NCBI GenBank assembly: GCA_000961695.1
Contig: LADW01000001.1
Span: 42,291-106,290, forward strand
Direction of reading: 5' to 3'
DNA length: 64,000 bases
Origin: Hyphomonadaceae bacterium BRH_c29
Lineage (GTDB): Bacteria; Pseudomonadota; Alphaproteobacteria; Caulobacterales; Hyphomonadaceae
Below the pieces are notes generated by a model. The model ran no database searches, had not been told where the DNA came from, and was given only the letters and a program-made list of their open reading frames with translations. Positions 34,314 to 43,071 of the stretch are shown in pieces; the first letter of the stretch is position 1; each line of letters opens with the position of its first letter. The translations under genes were made by a program, and so were the position numbers.

Positions 34314-35194
34314 TGGCTCATTATCTCCTTCAGCAGCGCCGGCACGGTCACCTCCACCCCCTCCTGCCAATCCGGTAGAGCAACGCCGAACACACGTGTC
34401 GTTTCGCTGCTGTCCAGACGTGCATTCAGCGGGCGCTCGGCAGGGGTGGGAAAGTCTGCCGTCAGGACCCGGCGCACAGCCGCGCTTGGCCCACCATGAC
34501 GGCGGCTTGTTTCTAGTATACGCTCAGCCATGCCCGCGCGGTTGATCTCGCCGGCTCCCGCTAGGTGAAATGTGCCCCATTGGTCAAAGCCCGGCGCTGC
34601 AGCCTGCTGCGCGATGCGGACTAGACCTTCGGCAAGCGCTGGCGCATGCGTCGGGCATCCGATCTGGTCGCTCACGACAGCGACCTCATCGCGCGTCCCG
34701 GCGAGCCTCAACATGGTACGGACGAAATTGTTCCCGAAGCGGGAGAATATCCACGATACGCGTACGACGAGCACGCACGGCGAAGCCGCCAGCACCTCGT
34801 GTTCCCCGTCCAGCTTCGTTTGCCCGTAAACCCCGAGTGGCTGGGGCGCGTCCTGCGGCGTGTAGGCCTCATCCTTCGTACCGTCGAAAACGCAATCGGT
34901 GGACAAATGCACGAGGGCCACTCCCTCTGCTGCGCAGGCGCCAGCCAGCGACGCGGGGCCGGTCACGTTCATTGCACGCGCCGCCTCCGGTTCGCTCTCG
35001 GCGCCGTCAACGTTCGTGAACGCACCGGTATTGATCACGACGTCCGGTCGAATCTCGCGCAAGACACGCTCCAGCGAACCAGCATCTGCCAGATCTGCCC
35101 GCTCACGGCCTGCACAGACAAAATCCGGAAGATTCAGTGAAGCGAGCGCCTGGGCCATCTGGCCGGATTTTCCGATCACGAGGATCCGGGTCAT
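34310..35194 (-). CDS. rmlD: dTDP-4-dehydrorhamnose reductase
   Basis: A 294-residue extended SDR that reduces dTDP-4-keto-L-rhamnose to dTDP-L-rhamnose with NAD(P)H. The start is ATG 35194 (MTRILVIGKSGQMAQAL), overlapping the rmlB stop by 3 bases. GKSGQMA is the cofactor loop, STDCVFDG the substrate strand, and YGQTK the catalytic Tyr/Lys pair. RVSWIFSRFGNNFV and SDQIGCPTHAPALA are typical RmlD segments. An upstream in-frame start (35248) lies inside rmlB and is rejected. Confidence 0.96.
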   Translation of the reverse strand: MTRILVIGKSGQMAQALASLNLPDFVCAGRERADLADAGSLERVLREIRPDVVINTGAFTNVDGAESEPEAARAMNVTGPASLAGACAAEGVALVHLSTDCVFDGTKDEAYTPQDAPQPLGVYGQTKLDGEHEVLAASPCVLVVRVSWIFSRFGNNFVRTMLRLAGTRDEVAVVSDQIGCPTHAPALAEGLVRIAQQAAAPGFDQWGTFHLAGAGEINRAGMAERILETSRRHGGPSAAVRRVLTADFPTPAERPLNARLDSSETTRVFGVALPDWQEGVEVTVPALLKEIMSQ

Positions 35195-36243
35195 ACAGCG
35201 GTTCCCAGTCTTTGCCCGCGATACTGACCATCCTGGATGGGGCGCCACCAGACTTCATTCGCGAGATACCAGTCGACCGTCGCTTCCAGTCCTGCTTCAA
35301 ACCCATTGCGACGCGTCCAGCCGAGCTCCCGTGTGATCTTTCCTGCGTCCACCGCATAACGGAAGTCATGTCCCGGCCGGTCCTGCACGAATTCTATAAG
35401 GCGCTTGTGCGGCGCGTCTTTCGGCCGCTTGCGGTCGAGGATGTTGCAAATCGCCTCGACGATCTCAAGATTTGTCCGCTCGCAATCACCGCCCAAGCAG
35501 TACACCTCGCCGGGCTCACTTTTATCGACCATCAAGCGAAGCGCGCGGGCATGATCGTCCACGTGCAGCCAGTCGCGCACATTTTGCCCGGTGCCGTAAA
35601 CAGGCAGCGCCTCCCCTGCCAGTGCCTTCAGGATCATAAGGGGGATTAGCTTTTCCGGAAACTGGCGCGGGCCGTAATTGTTGGAACAATTAGAAACGAT
35701 GGTCGGCAGACCATAAGTGCGGTACCAAGCTCGCACTAGATGGTCAGACCCTGCCTTACTGGCAGAATAGGGGGAAGACGGATTATAGCCCGTTTCTTCA
35801 CTGAAATGGTCGGCTTCACCCAGCGAGCCGAACACTTCGTCCGTGGAAATGTGCAGAAAGCGGAACCGGTCTGCCGCCTCGGCGTCCAGCTGATCGTACA
35901 GGCGACGCGCGGCCTGGAGCATAACGAACGTACCGACCACATTGGTCATTACAAACTCGCCCGCCCCATCGATAGATCTATCCACATGGCTTTCCGCAGC
36001 GAGGTGAAAGATTGCATCCGGTTGCTCCCGGCTAACCAGTTCGTCCATCGCGGCGGCATCGCGAATATCGGCGCGTACGTGACGGAATCCTTGGTGTTTG
36101 CCCAACAGGTCCAACGTTGCGGGATTGGCCGCGTAGGTCATCTTGTCGACCGCGATGACTTCGGCGTCCTCCTCAACCAGCAGCTGGAAGCAGACGGCGG
36201 ATCCGATGAACCCCGCCCCGCCCGTCACGATGTATCGCGCCAT
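35191..36243 (-). CDS. rmlB: dTDP-glucose 4,6-dehydratase
   Basis: A 350-residue NAD-dependent extended SDR that forms dTDP-4-keto-6-deoxyglucose. ARYIVTGGAGFIGSAVC holds the GxxGxxG cofactor motif; HLAAESHVDRSI, STDEVFGSL (with the catalytic Asp-Glu) and YSASKAGSDH (YxxxK) are diagnostic. NNYGPRQFPEKLIPL and the C-terminal RPGHDFRYAVDAGKI confirm the assignment. Its ATG shares one base with the rmlC stop (TGATG). Confidence 0.97.
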   Translation of the reverse strand: MARYIVTGGAGFIGSAVCFQLLVEEDAEVIAVDKMTYAANPATLDLLGKHQGFRHVRADIRDAAAMDELVSREQPDAIFHLAAESHVDRSIDGAGEFVMTNVVGTFVMLQAARRLYDQLDAEAADRFRFLHISTDEVFGSLGEADHFSEETGYNPSSPYSASKAGSDHLVRAWYRTYGLPTIVSNCSNNYGPRQFPEKLIPLMILKALAGEALPVYGTGQNVRDWLHVDDHARALRLMVDKSEPGEVYCLGGDCERTNLEIVEAICNILDRKRPKDAPHKRLIEFVQDRPGHDFRYAVDAGKITRELGWTRRNGFEAGLEATVDWYLANEVWWRPIQDGQYRGQRLGTAV

Positions 36244-36824
36244 CAGGCTTCCCCATCTTCCAGAGCGAATACGCCTGCAAGATCGGCCAGCGGCGGCAAG
36301 TTCCGATCACGCTCCGACACGACTAGTTCCCCGGTGCTGAAGGGCCATTCGATTCCGAGGGCCGAGTCGTCAAACGCCACACCGGCGTCGTAGGCGGGGG
36401 CATAATAGTCTGAAGTCTTGTACAGCAGGCGGCAATCATCTGTCAGCGTACAGAAGCCGTGCGCAAAACCGGCGGGCACATAGATTTGTAGACCATTCTC
36501 GCCGGAAAGCTGCACGCTGCCATGTTTGCCATATGCAGGCGATCCGGGCCGCAGATCGACTACCACATCAAGAACCGTGCCGGTGATACAGCGCACAAGC
36601 TTTGCTTGCGCATGCGGCGGCTTCTGGAAGTGCATCCCGCGCAGTGTGCCGCGCCGAGCTGAAAACGATTGATTTTCTTGCACCCAACGGGTTGGGACAC
36701 CGTACGCGGCCAGTTCCGATTCCCTGTAGGTCTCGCTGAAGTAGCCGCGAATGTCCTGAATTCGCCGCGGGCGTATCAGCAGGACATCGCCAAATCCCGC
36801 CAAAGCTTCGATGTCAGACGCCAT
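36243..36824 (-). CDS. rmlC: dTDP-4-dehydrorhamnose 3,5-epimerase
   Basis: A 193-residue cupin that epimerises C3 and C5 of dTDP-4-keto-6-deoxyglucose. RIQDIRGYFSETYR opens the fold. NQSFSARRGTLRGMHFQ contains the catalytic His region (LRGMHFQ), KLVRCITGTVLDVVVDLR is the signature strand, and YVPAGFAHGFCTL and YKTSDYYAP carry the active-site His/Tyr elements. First rml gene; 83 bp separate it from glmS, which lies upstream on the same strand, so glmS and rml may share a transcript. Confidence 0.96.
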   Translation of the reverse strand: MASDIEALAGFGDVLLIRPRRIQDIRGYFSETYRESELAAYGVPTRWVQENQSFSARRGTLRGMHFQKPPHAQAKLVRCITGTVLDVVVDLRPGSPAYGKHGSVQLSGENGLQIYVPAGFAHGFCTLTDDCRLLYKTSDYYAPAYDAGVAFDDSALGIEWPFSTGELVVSERDRNLPPLADLAGVFALEDGEA

Positions 36825-36907
36825 GAAATTCCCTGCTTGTCATGCCTGCCCAACGCCCCGACCTTCTGTCTATATCACACGGGCGTATCGGGGCAACATC
36901 TGCCCAA

Positions 36908-38734
36908 TCACTCAACCGTAACTGATTTTGCAAGGTTCCGCGGCTGGTCAACATCCGTGCCTTTGGCAACAGCCACATGGTAGGCGAGCAATTGCAGCGG
37001 AATGGCGGCCAGGATCGGTAGCGTGAGATCATCACCATCCGGCAGGCGGATCACGTGATCGGCTCGGTTGCCTGCTGCCTTGATCCCCGCATCGTCCGAG
37101 ATGAGGATGATCCTTGCGCCTCGTGCGCGGACTTCCTCGACATTCGAGATGGTTTTCTCGAACAACTCATCCTTCGGCGCCACCACGACCACTGGCAGAT
37201 CGCGCTCAATCAGGGCGATCGGTCCGTGCTTCAGTTCACCCGCCGCATAGCCCTCGGCATGGATGTAAGACACTTCCTTCAGCTTCAGCGCGCCTTCCAG
37301 GGCGAGCGGGTAATACCGGCCCCGCCCGAGGAACAATACGTCGCGCGCTTTGGTCAGCGTCTGCGCAATCTCTTTGATCTGGTCCTGGGACTCGAGCGCC
37401 TCAGCCACTTTTCGCGGCAGGGCCAGCAGGTTCTTGATGGCCTTTGCTTCGTCTCCCGGCAGCAGATGCCCTCGAGCCCGTGCTGCGGCGAGCGCCATGA
37501 TGGCCAGGACCGACAGCTGGGCGGTGAACGCCTTGGTCGAGGCAACGCCGATTTCCGGCCCCGCATGGGTCGGCACGACGGCACCCGCTTCACGCGCGAT
37601 GGAGCTTTCCGGCACGTTAACGATGGCTATGGCAGTCGTCTTGTTCTCGCGGCAATAGCGAAGGGCTGCCAGCGTATCGGCCGTCTCTCCGGACTGGCTG
37701 ATGAACAGGGCTGGCCCTGACAGAGGCAACACGGGCTGGCGGTACCGGAACTCTGACGCGATGTCGGTTTCCAGCGACAGGCGGGCCATCTGCTCGAACC
37801 AGTACTTCGCCGTGAAGGCAGCGTAGTAGGCGGTTCCGCATGCAATCGCGACCGTGCGATCTGCAGCCGTGAAGGCCGCTGTCGCCACGGTGCCGATGTC
37901 CAGCGTGCCGGTGGTCTGGTCAATATAGGGCATGATCGACCGGGCAATGGATTCCGGTTGCTCATGGATTTCCTTGAGCATGAAGTGGTCGTACTCGCCG
38001 CGCTCAATCAGCGCGTCATTCACAGCTGACGTCACGCGCTTGCGGTTGACCCGTTCGCCACGGGCATTGCGAATGTCGAAACTGTCTGGCCGCAGGACAC
38101 ACCAGTCCCCTTCTTCCAGATAGGTTACATCCCGTGTGAACGGGGCCAGCGCGATGGCGTCAGAGCCGAGGAACATCTCACCTTCGCCATAGCCGAGCAC
38201 AAGCGGGCTACCGCGCCGAGCGCCCATCAGCAGGCCGTCTTCCCCATCGAAAATCACAGCCAGCGCAAACGCGCCATGCAGCTCTTTGAGGGTCGCCTCG
38301 AACGCGTCGACAGGATCCAGACCTTCACCGATCTTCTGATCAAGCAGCTGGGCGACAACTTCGGAGTCTGTTTCCGATTCGAAATTGCGGCCACCGGCTT
38401 GCAGCATATCGCGCAGTTCGCGGAAATTCTCGATGATGCCATTATGGACGATGGCCACGCCCCCCGCCATGTGGGGGTGCGCGTTCACTTCGTTCGGCTT
38501 GCCATGCGTGGCCCAGCGGGTGTGTGCAATGCCCGTGGTGCCGTCCATCGGCTTGTCGCGCAGGACGGCTTCCAGGTTCACGATCTTGCCGGGCGCCCGG
38601 CGTCGTTCGAGCCCGTCTGCGCCTGAAATGGCAATGCCGGCACTGTCGTAGCCCCGGTATTCCAGCCGCTTCAGGCCATCGATCAGACGACCAGCCACCG
38701 GAGCACTACCTGAGATTGCGACAATTCCACACAT
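36908..38734 (-). CDS. glmS: Glutamine-fructose-6-phosphate aminotransferase (isomerising)
   Basis: A 608-residue cytosolic enzyme that makes glucosamine-6-phosphate, the entry to UDP-GlcNAc. The N-terminal class II glutaminase domain begins MCGIVAISGSAP with catalytic Cys2 and has RLEYRGYDSAGIAI, HTRWATHGKPNEVNAHPH and VHNGIIENF. Two SIS isomerase domains follow (ALFISQSGETADTLAALRY near residue 345; FLGRGRYYPLALEGALKLKE near 470), and the C-terminal QLLAYHVAVAKGTDVDQPRN closes the active site. Its place beside rml and upstream of amino-sugar enzymes fits precursor supply for the polysaccharide, though it also feeds peptidoglycan. No glmS ribozyme is expected outside Gram-positives and none was seen. 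Confidence 0.97.
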   Translation of the reverse strand: MCGIVAISGSAPVAGRLIDGLKRLEYRGYDSAGIAISGADGLERRRAPGKIVNLEAVLRDKPMDGTTGIAHTRWATHGKPNEVNAHPHMAGGVAIVHNGIIENFRELRDMLQAGGRNFESETDSEVVAQLLDQKIGEGLDPVDAFEATLKELHGAFALAVIFDGEDGLLMGARRGSPLVLGYGEGEMFLGSDAIALAPFTRDVTYLEEGDWCVLRPDSFDIRNARGERVNRKRVTSAVNDALIERGEYDHFMLKEIHEQPESIARSIMPYIDQTTGTLDIGTVATAAFTAADRTVAIACGTAYYAAFTAKYWFEQMARLSLETDIASEFRYRQPVLPLSGPALFISQSGETADTLAALRYCRENKTTAIAIVNVPESSIAREAGAVVPTHAGPEIGVASTKAFTAQLSVLAIMALAAARARGHLLPGDEAKAIKNLLALPRKVAEALESQDQIKEIAQTLTKARDVLFLGRGRYYPLALEGALKLKEVSYIHAEGYAAGELKHGPIALIERDLPVVVVAPKDELFEKTISNVEEVRARGARIILISDDAGIKAAGNRADHVIRLPDGDDLTLPILAAIPLQLLAYHVAVAKGTDVDQPRNLAKSVTVE

Positions 38735-39053
38735 GATCTACTCCACTCTTTGCGCCGCGATCCATAAACCCTGCAAAACAGGCAGGATAATGAAACTTTG
38801 TGAGCATTTGCGACAAAGTCTGCTTCGTACGCGCGTCCCAAGGCAAAATCCGTTCGCCCTCCGGCTATGCACAAAATCTTACCGGAATTCAACTTCAGCC
38901 TCCCAAGTGTCTGCAATTTCAGGGACGGGACGTTTGACGCTGTTGCGGACACCTGTAAGACCCCTCCCATAAGGCGTGCTCAATGCTAGATTAAGTTCAC
39001 TCCCCGGCCGCCAACCACATATAGAGCCGCAAGAACAAACGGAGCCCCGTCTT
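38735..39053. other. Divergent intergenic region glmS/cysD
   Basis: 319 bp between divergent starts. It must hold both promoters, and the AT-rich stretch at about 38880-38900 (CTTACCGGAATTCAACTTC) is one place. GGAG at 39041 is the likely cysD ribosome-binding site. I recognise no riboswitch or binding-site repeat. Confidence 0.4.
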
Positions 39054-39956
39054 TTGCCTCAACTGACCCACCTCGACAGGCTGGAAGCCGAAAGCCTTCA
39101 CATCATTCGCGAAGTTGCGGCCGAATGTGAAAACCCAGTCATGCTGTATTCTGTCGGCAAGGATTCTGCCGTCATGCTGCACCTCGCCATGAAGGCCTTT
39201 TATCCGTCTCGCCCCCCCTTCCCGCTGATGCATGTCGACACGACGTGGAAATTCCGCGAGATGATCGAATTCCGTGACCGCAAGGCAGCGGAAATGGGTA
39301 TGGACCTGATCGTCCATATCAATGAGGATGGCATGAAGGAGGGCGTCGGGCCATTCTCGCATGGCTCTGCTGTCCACACAGATGTGATGAAGACGCAGAG
39401 TCTGAAGCAGGCGCTGGACAAGTACAAGTTCACAGCGGCCTTCGGCGGCGCACGGCGTGACGAGGAAAAATCCCGCGCCAAGGAGCGCATCTTCTCGTTC
39501 CGCTCGGCAGAGCATCGCTGGGACCCCAAGAAGCAGCGCCCCGAGCCCTGGAACCTCTACAATACCCGCATCAACCAGGGCGAAAGTATCCGGGTCTTCC
39601 CGCTGTCGAATTGGACCGAACTCGACATCTGGCAATACATCCGCCGCGAAGGCATCGAGATCGTACCGCTTTACTTCGCCGCTGAACGCCCGGTGGTGAA
39701 CTGGAATGGCGTCGACATCATGGTCGATGATGACCGCATGCCGGAAGAGCTGGCCAAGACAGCAGTCATGAAATCCGTGCGCTTCCGGACCCTCGGCTGC
39801 TATCCGCTGACCGGTGCGGTCGAAAGCACTGCCGCGACACTCGAAGAGATCATCCAGGAAATGCTCCTCACCACGACATCGGAACGCCAGGGCCGCGTGA
39901 TCGACGTGGATCAGTCCGCATCCATGGAAAAGAAAAAACAAGAGGGCTATTTCTGA
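39054..39956 (+). CDS. cysD: Sulfate adenylyltransferase small subunit
   Basis: A 300-residue subunit of ATP sulfurylase, which makes APS from sulfate and ATP in partnership with CysN. The start chosen is TTG 39054 ([20 protein letters not shown]), with GGAG 9 bp upstream; this gives the usual length of about 300. A GTG at 38976 would add an atypical 26-residue leader. Signatures are [18 protein letters not shown] (PP-loop, SxGKDS), [20 protein letters not shown] and [20 protein letters not shown]. The C-terminal [21 protein letters not shown] is conserved. Its stop overlaps the cysN start (TGATG). Confidence 0.95.
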   Translation: MPQLTHLDRLEAESLHIIREVAAECENPVMLYSVGKDSAVMLHLAMKAFYPSRPPFPLMHVDTTWKFREMIEFRDRKAAEMGMDLIVHINEDGMKEGVGPFSHGSAVHTDVMKTQSLKQALDKYKFTAAFGGARRDEEKSRAKERIFSFRSAEHRWDPKKQRPEPWNLYNTRINQGESIRVFPLSNWTELDIWQYIRREGIEIVPLYFAAERPVVNWNGVDIMVDDDRMPEELAKTAVMKSVRFRTLGCYPLTGAVESTAATLEEIIQEMLLTTTSERQGRVIDVDQSASMEKKKQEGYF

Positions 39957-41863
39957 TGCGCCTCACCGACGATCTGATCGCCACCGATATTGCTGCCTAT
40001 CTTGAGAAGCACGAGAACAAGTCTCTGCTGCGATTCATCACATGCGGCTCGGTCGATGATGGCAAGTCCACCCTGATCGGGCGCCTGCTCTACGATTCGA
40101 AGATGATCTTCGAGGATCAGCTCGCCTCGCTGGAAGCAGATTCCAAGAAGGTCGGCACGCAAGGCGAGAATATAGATTTCGCCCTGCTCGTCGACGGCCT
40201 GGCTGCCGAGCGCGAGCAAGGCATCACGATCGACGTTGCCTATCGCTTTTTCGCCACCGACAAGCGCAAGTTCATCGTCGCCGATACGCCTGGACACGAA
40301 CAATATACGCGCAACATGGCGACCGGCGCTTCGACTGCCGATGTCGCCATCCTGATGATCGACGCGCGCAAGGGCATCCTCACCCAGACGCGTCGCCACG
40401 CTTTCATCACCACGCTTCTCGGCATTCGCCGCCTCGTACTGGCGGTCAACAAGATGGACCTCGTCGGTTACGACGAGACCGTCTTCAACGACATTGTCGA
40501 TGACTTCTACACCTTCGCCGACGAACTCGCGACAGACCTCGAAGTCCAGCCGATCCCGATGTCGGCACTGGCCGGCATCAACATCACCAGCCGCTCTGAT
40601 GAGACCGGCTGGTATGAGGGCCCGGCCCTGATGGAATACTTGGAAAACGTGCCCGTCGGTGACCGCCGCCGCAACGCTGCGTTCCGCATGCCGGTCCAAT
40701 GGGTGAACCGTCCGAACCTGGATTTCCGTGGCTTCTCCGGCCAGATCGCGTCCGGCACCATCCGGCCCGGGGACAAGGTAAAGTCCATGCCGTCCGGCAA
40801 GCAATCCACCATTGCCCGGATCGTGACAGCTGACGGCGACCTGCCCGAAGCGATTGCCGGACAGTCCGTCACCCTGACGCTGGCCGACGAGATCGACGCC
40901 TCCCGCGGTGACGCCCTTGTCGCGGCGGATGACCCGGCCGAAGTGTCCGATCAGTTCCAGGTCCGGATCCTCTGGATGAGCGAAGCTCCACTCCTGCCGG
41001 GCCGGCGCTACCTTCTGAAGATCGGCGCAAAGACGGTCACAGCGACAATCAACGCACCGAAATACGGCATCGACGTCAATACGCTGTCGGATATGCCGGC
41101 CAAGACACTGGAGCTGAACCAGATCGGCGTGACCACGATCTCAATCGACCAGCCGATCGCGTTCGACCCCTATGACGTCAACCGCAATATGGGCGGCTTC
41201 ATCCTGATCGACCGGATGAGTAATGATACGGTCGGCCTCGGCCTGATCGACTTCGCCCTGCGCCGTGCGTCCAACATCCACTGGCAGGCCATGGATGTAA
41301 ACCGCGATGCGCTGGCCGAGCAAAAGGCCCAAAGGCCAGCGGTGCTCTGGTTCACGGGCCTTTCTGGCTCAGGCAAATCGACCATCGCGAACGCGCTTCA
41401 GAAGCGGCTCTTTGCGCTCGGCAAGCACACGTTCAATCTCGATGGCGACAATGTCCGCCATGGCCTCAACCGCGATCTGGGCTTTACGGATGCCGACCGG
41501 GTGGAGAACATCCGGCGCGTCGCCAATGTTGCAAGGCTGATGTCAGACGCAGGCCTGATAACGCTCGTCTCTTTCATCTCGCCCTTCCGCTCCGAACGTC
41601 AGATGGCACGCGGCCTGATGGCCGATGGCGAGTTCATCGAGATCCATGTCGATACGCCTCTGGAAGTCGCCGAAACCCGTGACGTCAAAGGCCTCTACAA
41701 GAAAGCCCGCGCGGGCGAGATCAAGAACTTCACCGGCATTTCGAGCCCATACGAGCCGCCGCAGAATCCGGAACTTCGGATTGACACAGTGGACCGTAGC
41801 CCCGAAGACGCTGCCGAGGAGATCCTGAACTACCTTCGGGAGAACGGCTTCCTCGGTGCCTGA
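39956..41863 (+). CDS. cysNC: Bifunctional sulfate adenylyltransferase large subunit / APS kinase (CysN-CysC, NodQ-type)
   Basis: A 635-residue fusion. Residues 1-430 are CysN, a GTPase of the EF-Tu class that drives APS formation: [18 protein letters not shown] (G1), [17 protein letters not shown] (G3) and NKMDLVGYD (G4). Residues 450-635 are CysC, the APS kinase that makes [18 protein letters not shown] (P-loop, about 467), [25 protein letters not shown] and [21 protein letters not shown] serves both cysteine synthesis and sulfotransferases. The fusion resembles NodQ of rhizobia, which supports sulfation of signal molecules. In this window it could feed the sulfotransferase-like proteins near 10-12 kb. 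Confidence 0.96.
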   Translation: MRLTDDLIATDIAAYLEKHENKSLLRFITCGSVDDGKSTLIGRLLYDSKMIFEDQLASLEADSKKVGTQGENIDFALLVDGLAAEREQGITIDVAYRFFATDKRKFIVADTPGHEQYTRNMATGASTADVAILMIDARKGILTQTRRHAFITTLLGIRRLVLAVNKMDLVGYDETVFNDIVDDFYTFADELATDLEVQPIPMSALAGINITSRSDETGWYEGPALMEYLENVPVGDRRRNAAFRMPVQWVNRPNLDFRGFSGQIASGTIRPGDKVKSMPSGKQSTIARIVTADGDLPEAIAGQSVTLTLADEIDASRGDALVAADDPAEVSDQFQVRILWMSEAPLLPGRRYLLKIGAKTVTATINAPKYGIDVNTLSDMPAKTLELNQIGVTTISIDQPIAFDPYDVNRNMGGFILIDRMSNDTVGLGLIDFALRRASNIHWQAMDVNRDALAEQKAQRPAVLWFTGLSGSGKSTIANALQKRLFALGKHTFNLDGDNVRHGLNRDLGFTDADRVENIRRVANVARLMSDAGLITLVSFISPFRSERQMARGLMADGEFIEIHVDTPLEVAETRDVKGLYKKARAGEIKNFTGISSPYEPPQNPELRIDTVDRSPEDAAEEILNYLRENGFLGA

Positions 41864-41904
41864 TCAGGCGCAAGCTTGAGCTCGGGGACGGCAAGAGGTC
41901 TGTA

Positions 41905-42963
41905 ATGCGGATTTATCCGGTGATCATGTGCGGTGGCGCAGGGACGCGGCTTTGGCCCGTTTCGGTTCAGGCGCATCCGAAACAGTTCCATCGGCTGGTT
42001 ACGGACAAGACCGTTTTCCAGGACACGGTCCAGCGCCTGGAAGGCGATGATTTCGCGCCACCGATCATCATCTCGAACCAGCGCTATGCAGGCCTGATCC
42101 GCGAACAATTAGCAGAAATCGGCGTCGAGCCCAGCGCGGTGATCCTCGAGCCTATGGCCCGCAATACGGCCGCCGTTGCCGCTGTCGCAGCCCGTCACAT
42201 CGCCGAAAATGACCCCGATGGCCTCGCTTTGTTGCTACCGTCTGACCATTTCATCGGCCAGCCGGACGTCTTTGTCGCGGCAGTTCTGGAAGCTGCCCGG
42301 ACGGCAAAATCCGGCTTTATCACCACGTTCGGCATCAAGCCGGACCGGCCCGAAACCGGCTTTGGCTATATTCAGTCGGGCGCAGTCCTTGGCGGCGCCC
42401 TCTGCGAGGTCAGCGAATTCAAGGAAAAACCGAACCTCGAAACTGCGATGAAATATATCGCAGACCCGGCCTTCAGCTGGAATGCGGGTATCTTCCTGTT
42501 CCCGGCCTCGCTCATGATCAGTGAGCTGGAGTCGCTGGCACCGGATATTCTCGACGCATCCACTGCGGCTCTGGAGGCAGCAAGCGAGATGGACGGCAAT
42601 ATCCTGCTGGATCCCGAATGCTTTGCGGCAGTCCGATCCACCTCCGTCGACTATGCGGTGATGGAAAATACCAGCCGCGCAGCCATCTATGCTCCACTGG
42701 ACTGTCAGTGGAACGATATCGGCACTTGGGCCATGATCAGCGCGATCCGTCAGGCAGACACCGCCAATTCACCTATCAACATCGGGGCCGAAGGCTGCAC
42801 GGTCCTCTGCGATGATGCCCATGTTGTCGCATTGGTCGGCGTGAAGGACCTTTGCGTCGTGGTCGAGGGCGGCCGCGTCCTGATCACCGCCAAGGACAGC
42901 ACGCAGGATGTCGGCAAGGTCGTCGCCGCTTTGCGAGACTCCGGTCGCATCGACCTGTTCTAA
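41905..42963 (+). CDS. Mannose-1-phosphate guanylyltransferase, nucleotidyltransferase domain only
   Basis: A 352-residue GDP-mannose pyrophosphorylase. RIYPVIMCGGAGTRLWPVS is the G-x-G-x-R-L-x-P loop, followed by HPKQFHRLV, ILEPMARNTAAVAAVAARH, LLLPSDHFI, FGIKPDRPETGFGYI and FSWNAGIFLF. The C-terminal 120-residue phosphomannose isomerase cupin of bifunctional ManC/CpsB is absent; the protein ends in a short left-handed beta-helix-like region. GDP-mannose would serve mannose, fucose or perosamine branches. It follows cysNC by 41 bp on the same strand, so it may be in the same operon. Confidence 0.9.
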   Translation: MRIYPVIMCGGAGTRLWPVSVQAHPKQFHRLVTDKTVFQDTVQRLEGDDFAPPIIISNQRYAGLIREQLAEIGVEPSAVILEPMARNTAAVAAVAARHIAENDPDGLALLLPSDHFIGQPDVFVAAVLEAARTAKSGFITTFGIKPDRPETGFGYIQSGAVLGGALCEVSEFKEKPNLETAMKYIADPAFSWNAGIFLFPASLMISELESLAPDILDASTAALEAASEMDGNILLDPECFAAVRSTSVDYAVMENTSRAAIYAPLDCQWNDIGTWAMISAIRQADTANSPINIGAEGCTVLCDDAHVVALVGVKDLCVVVEGGRVLITAKDSTQDVGKVVAALRDSGRIDLF

Positions 42964-43071
42964 GGCTGCCCTGACGAAATTTACGTTAGGGCTTTCCCCG
43001 GCGTCCCATCTCGAAACGCTGCCGTCTCCGCGATAAGCAGGGACAGACAATAAGATTTTCGGGAGCGAACA

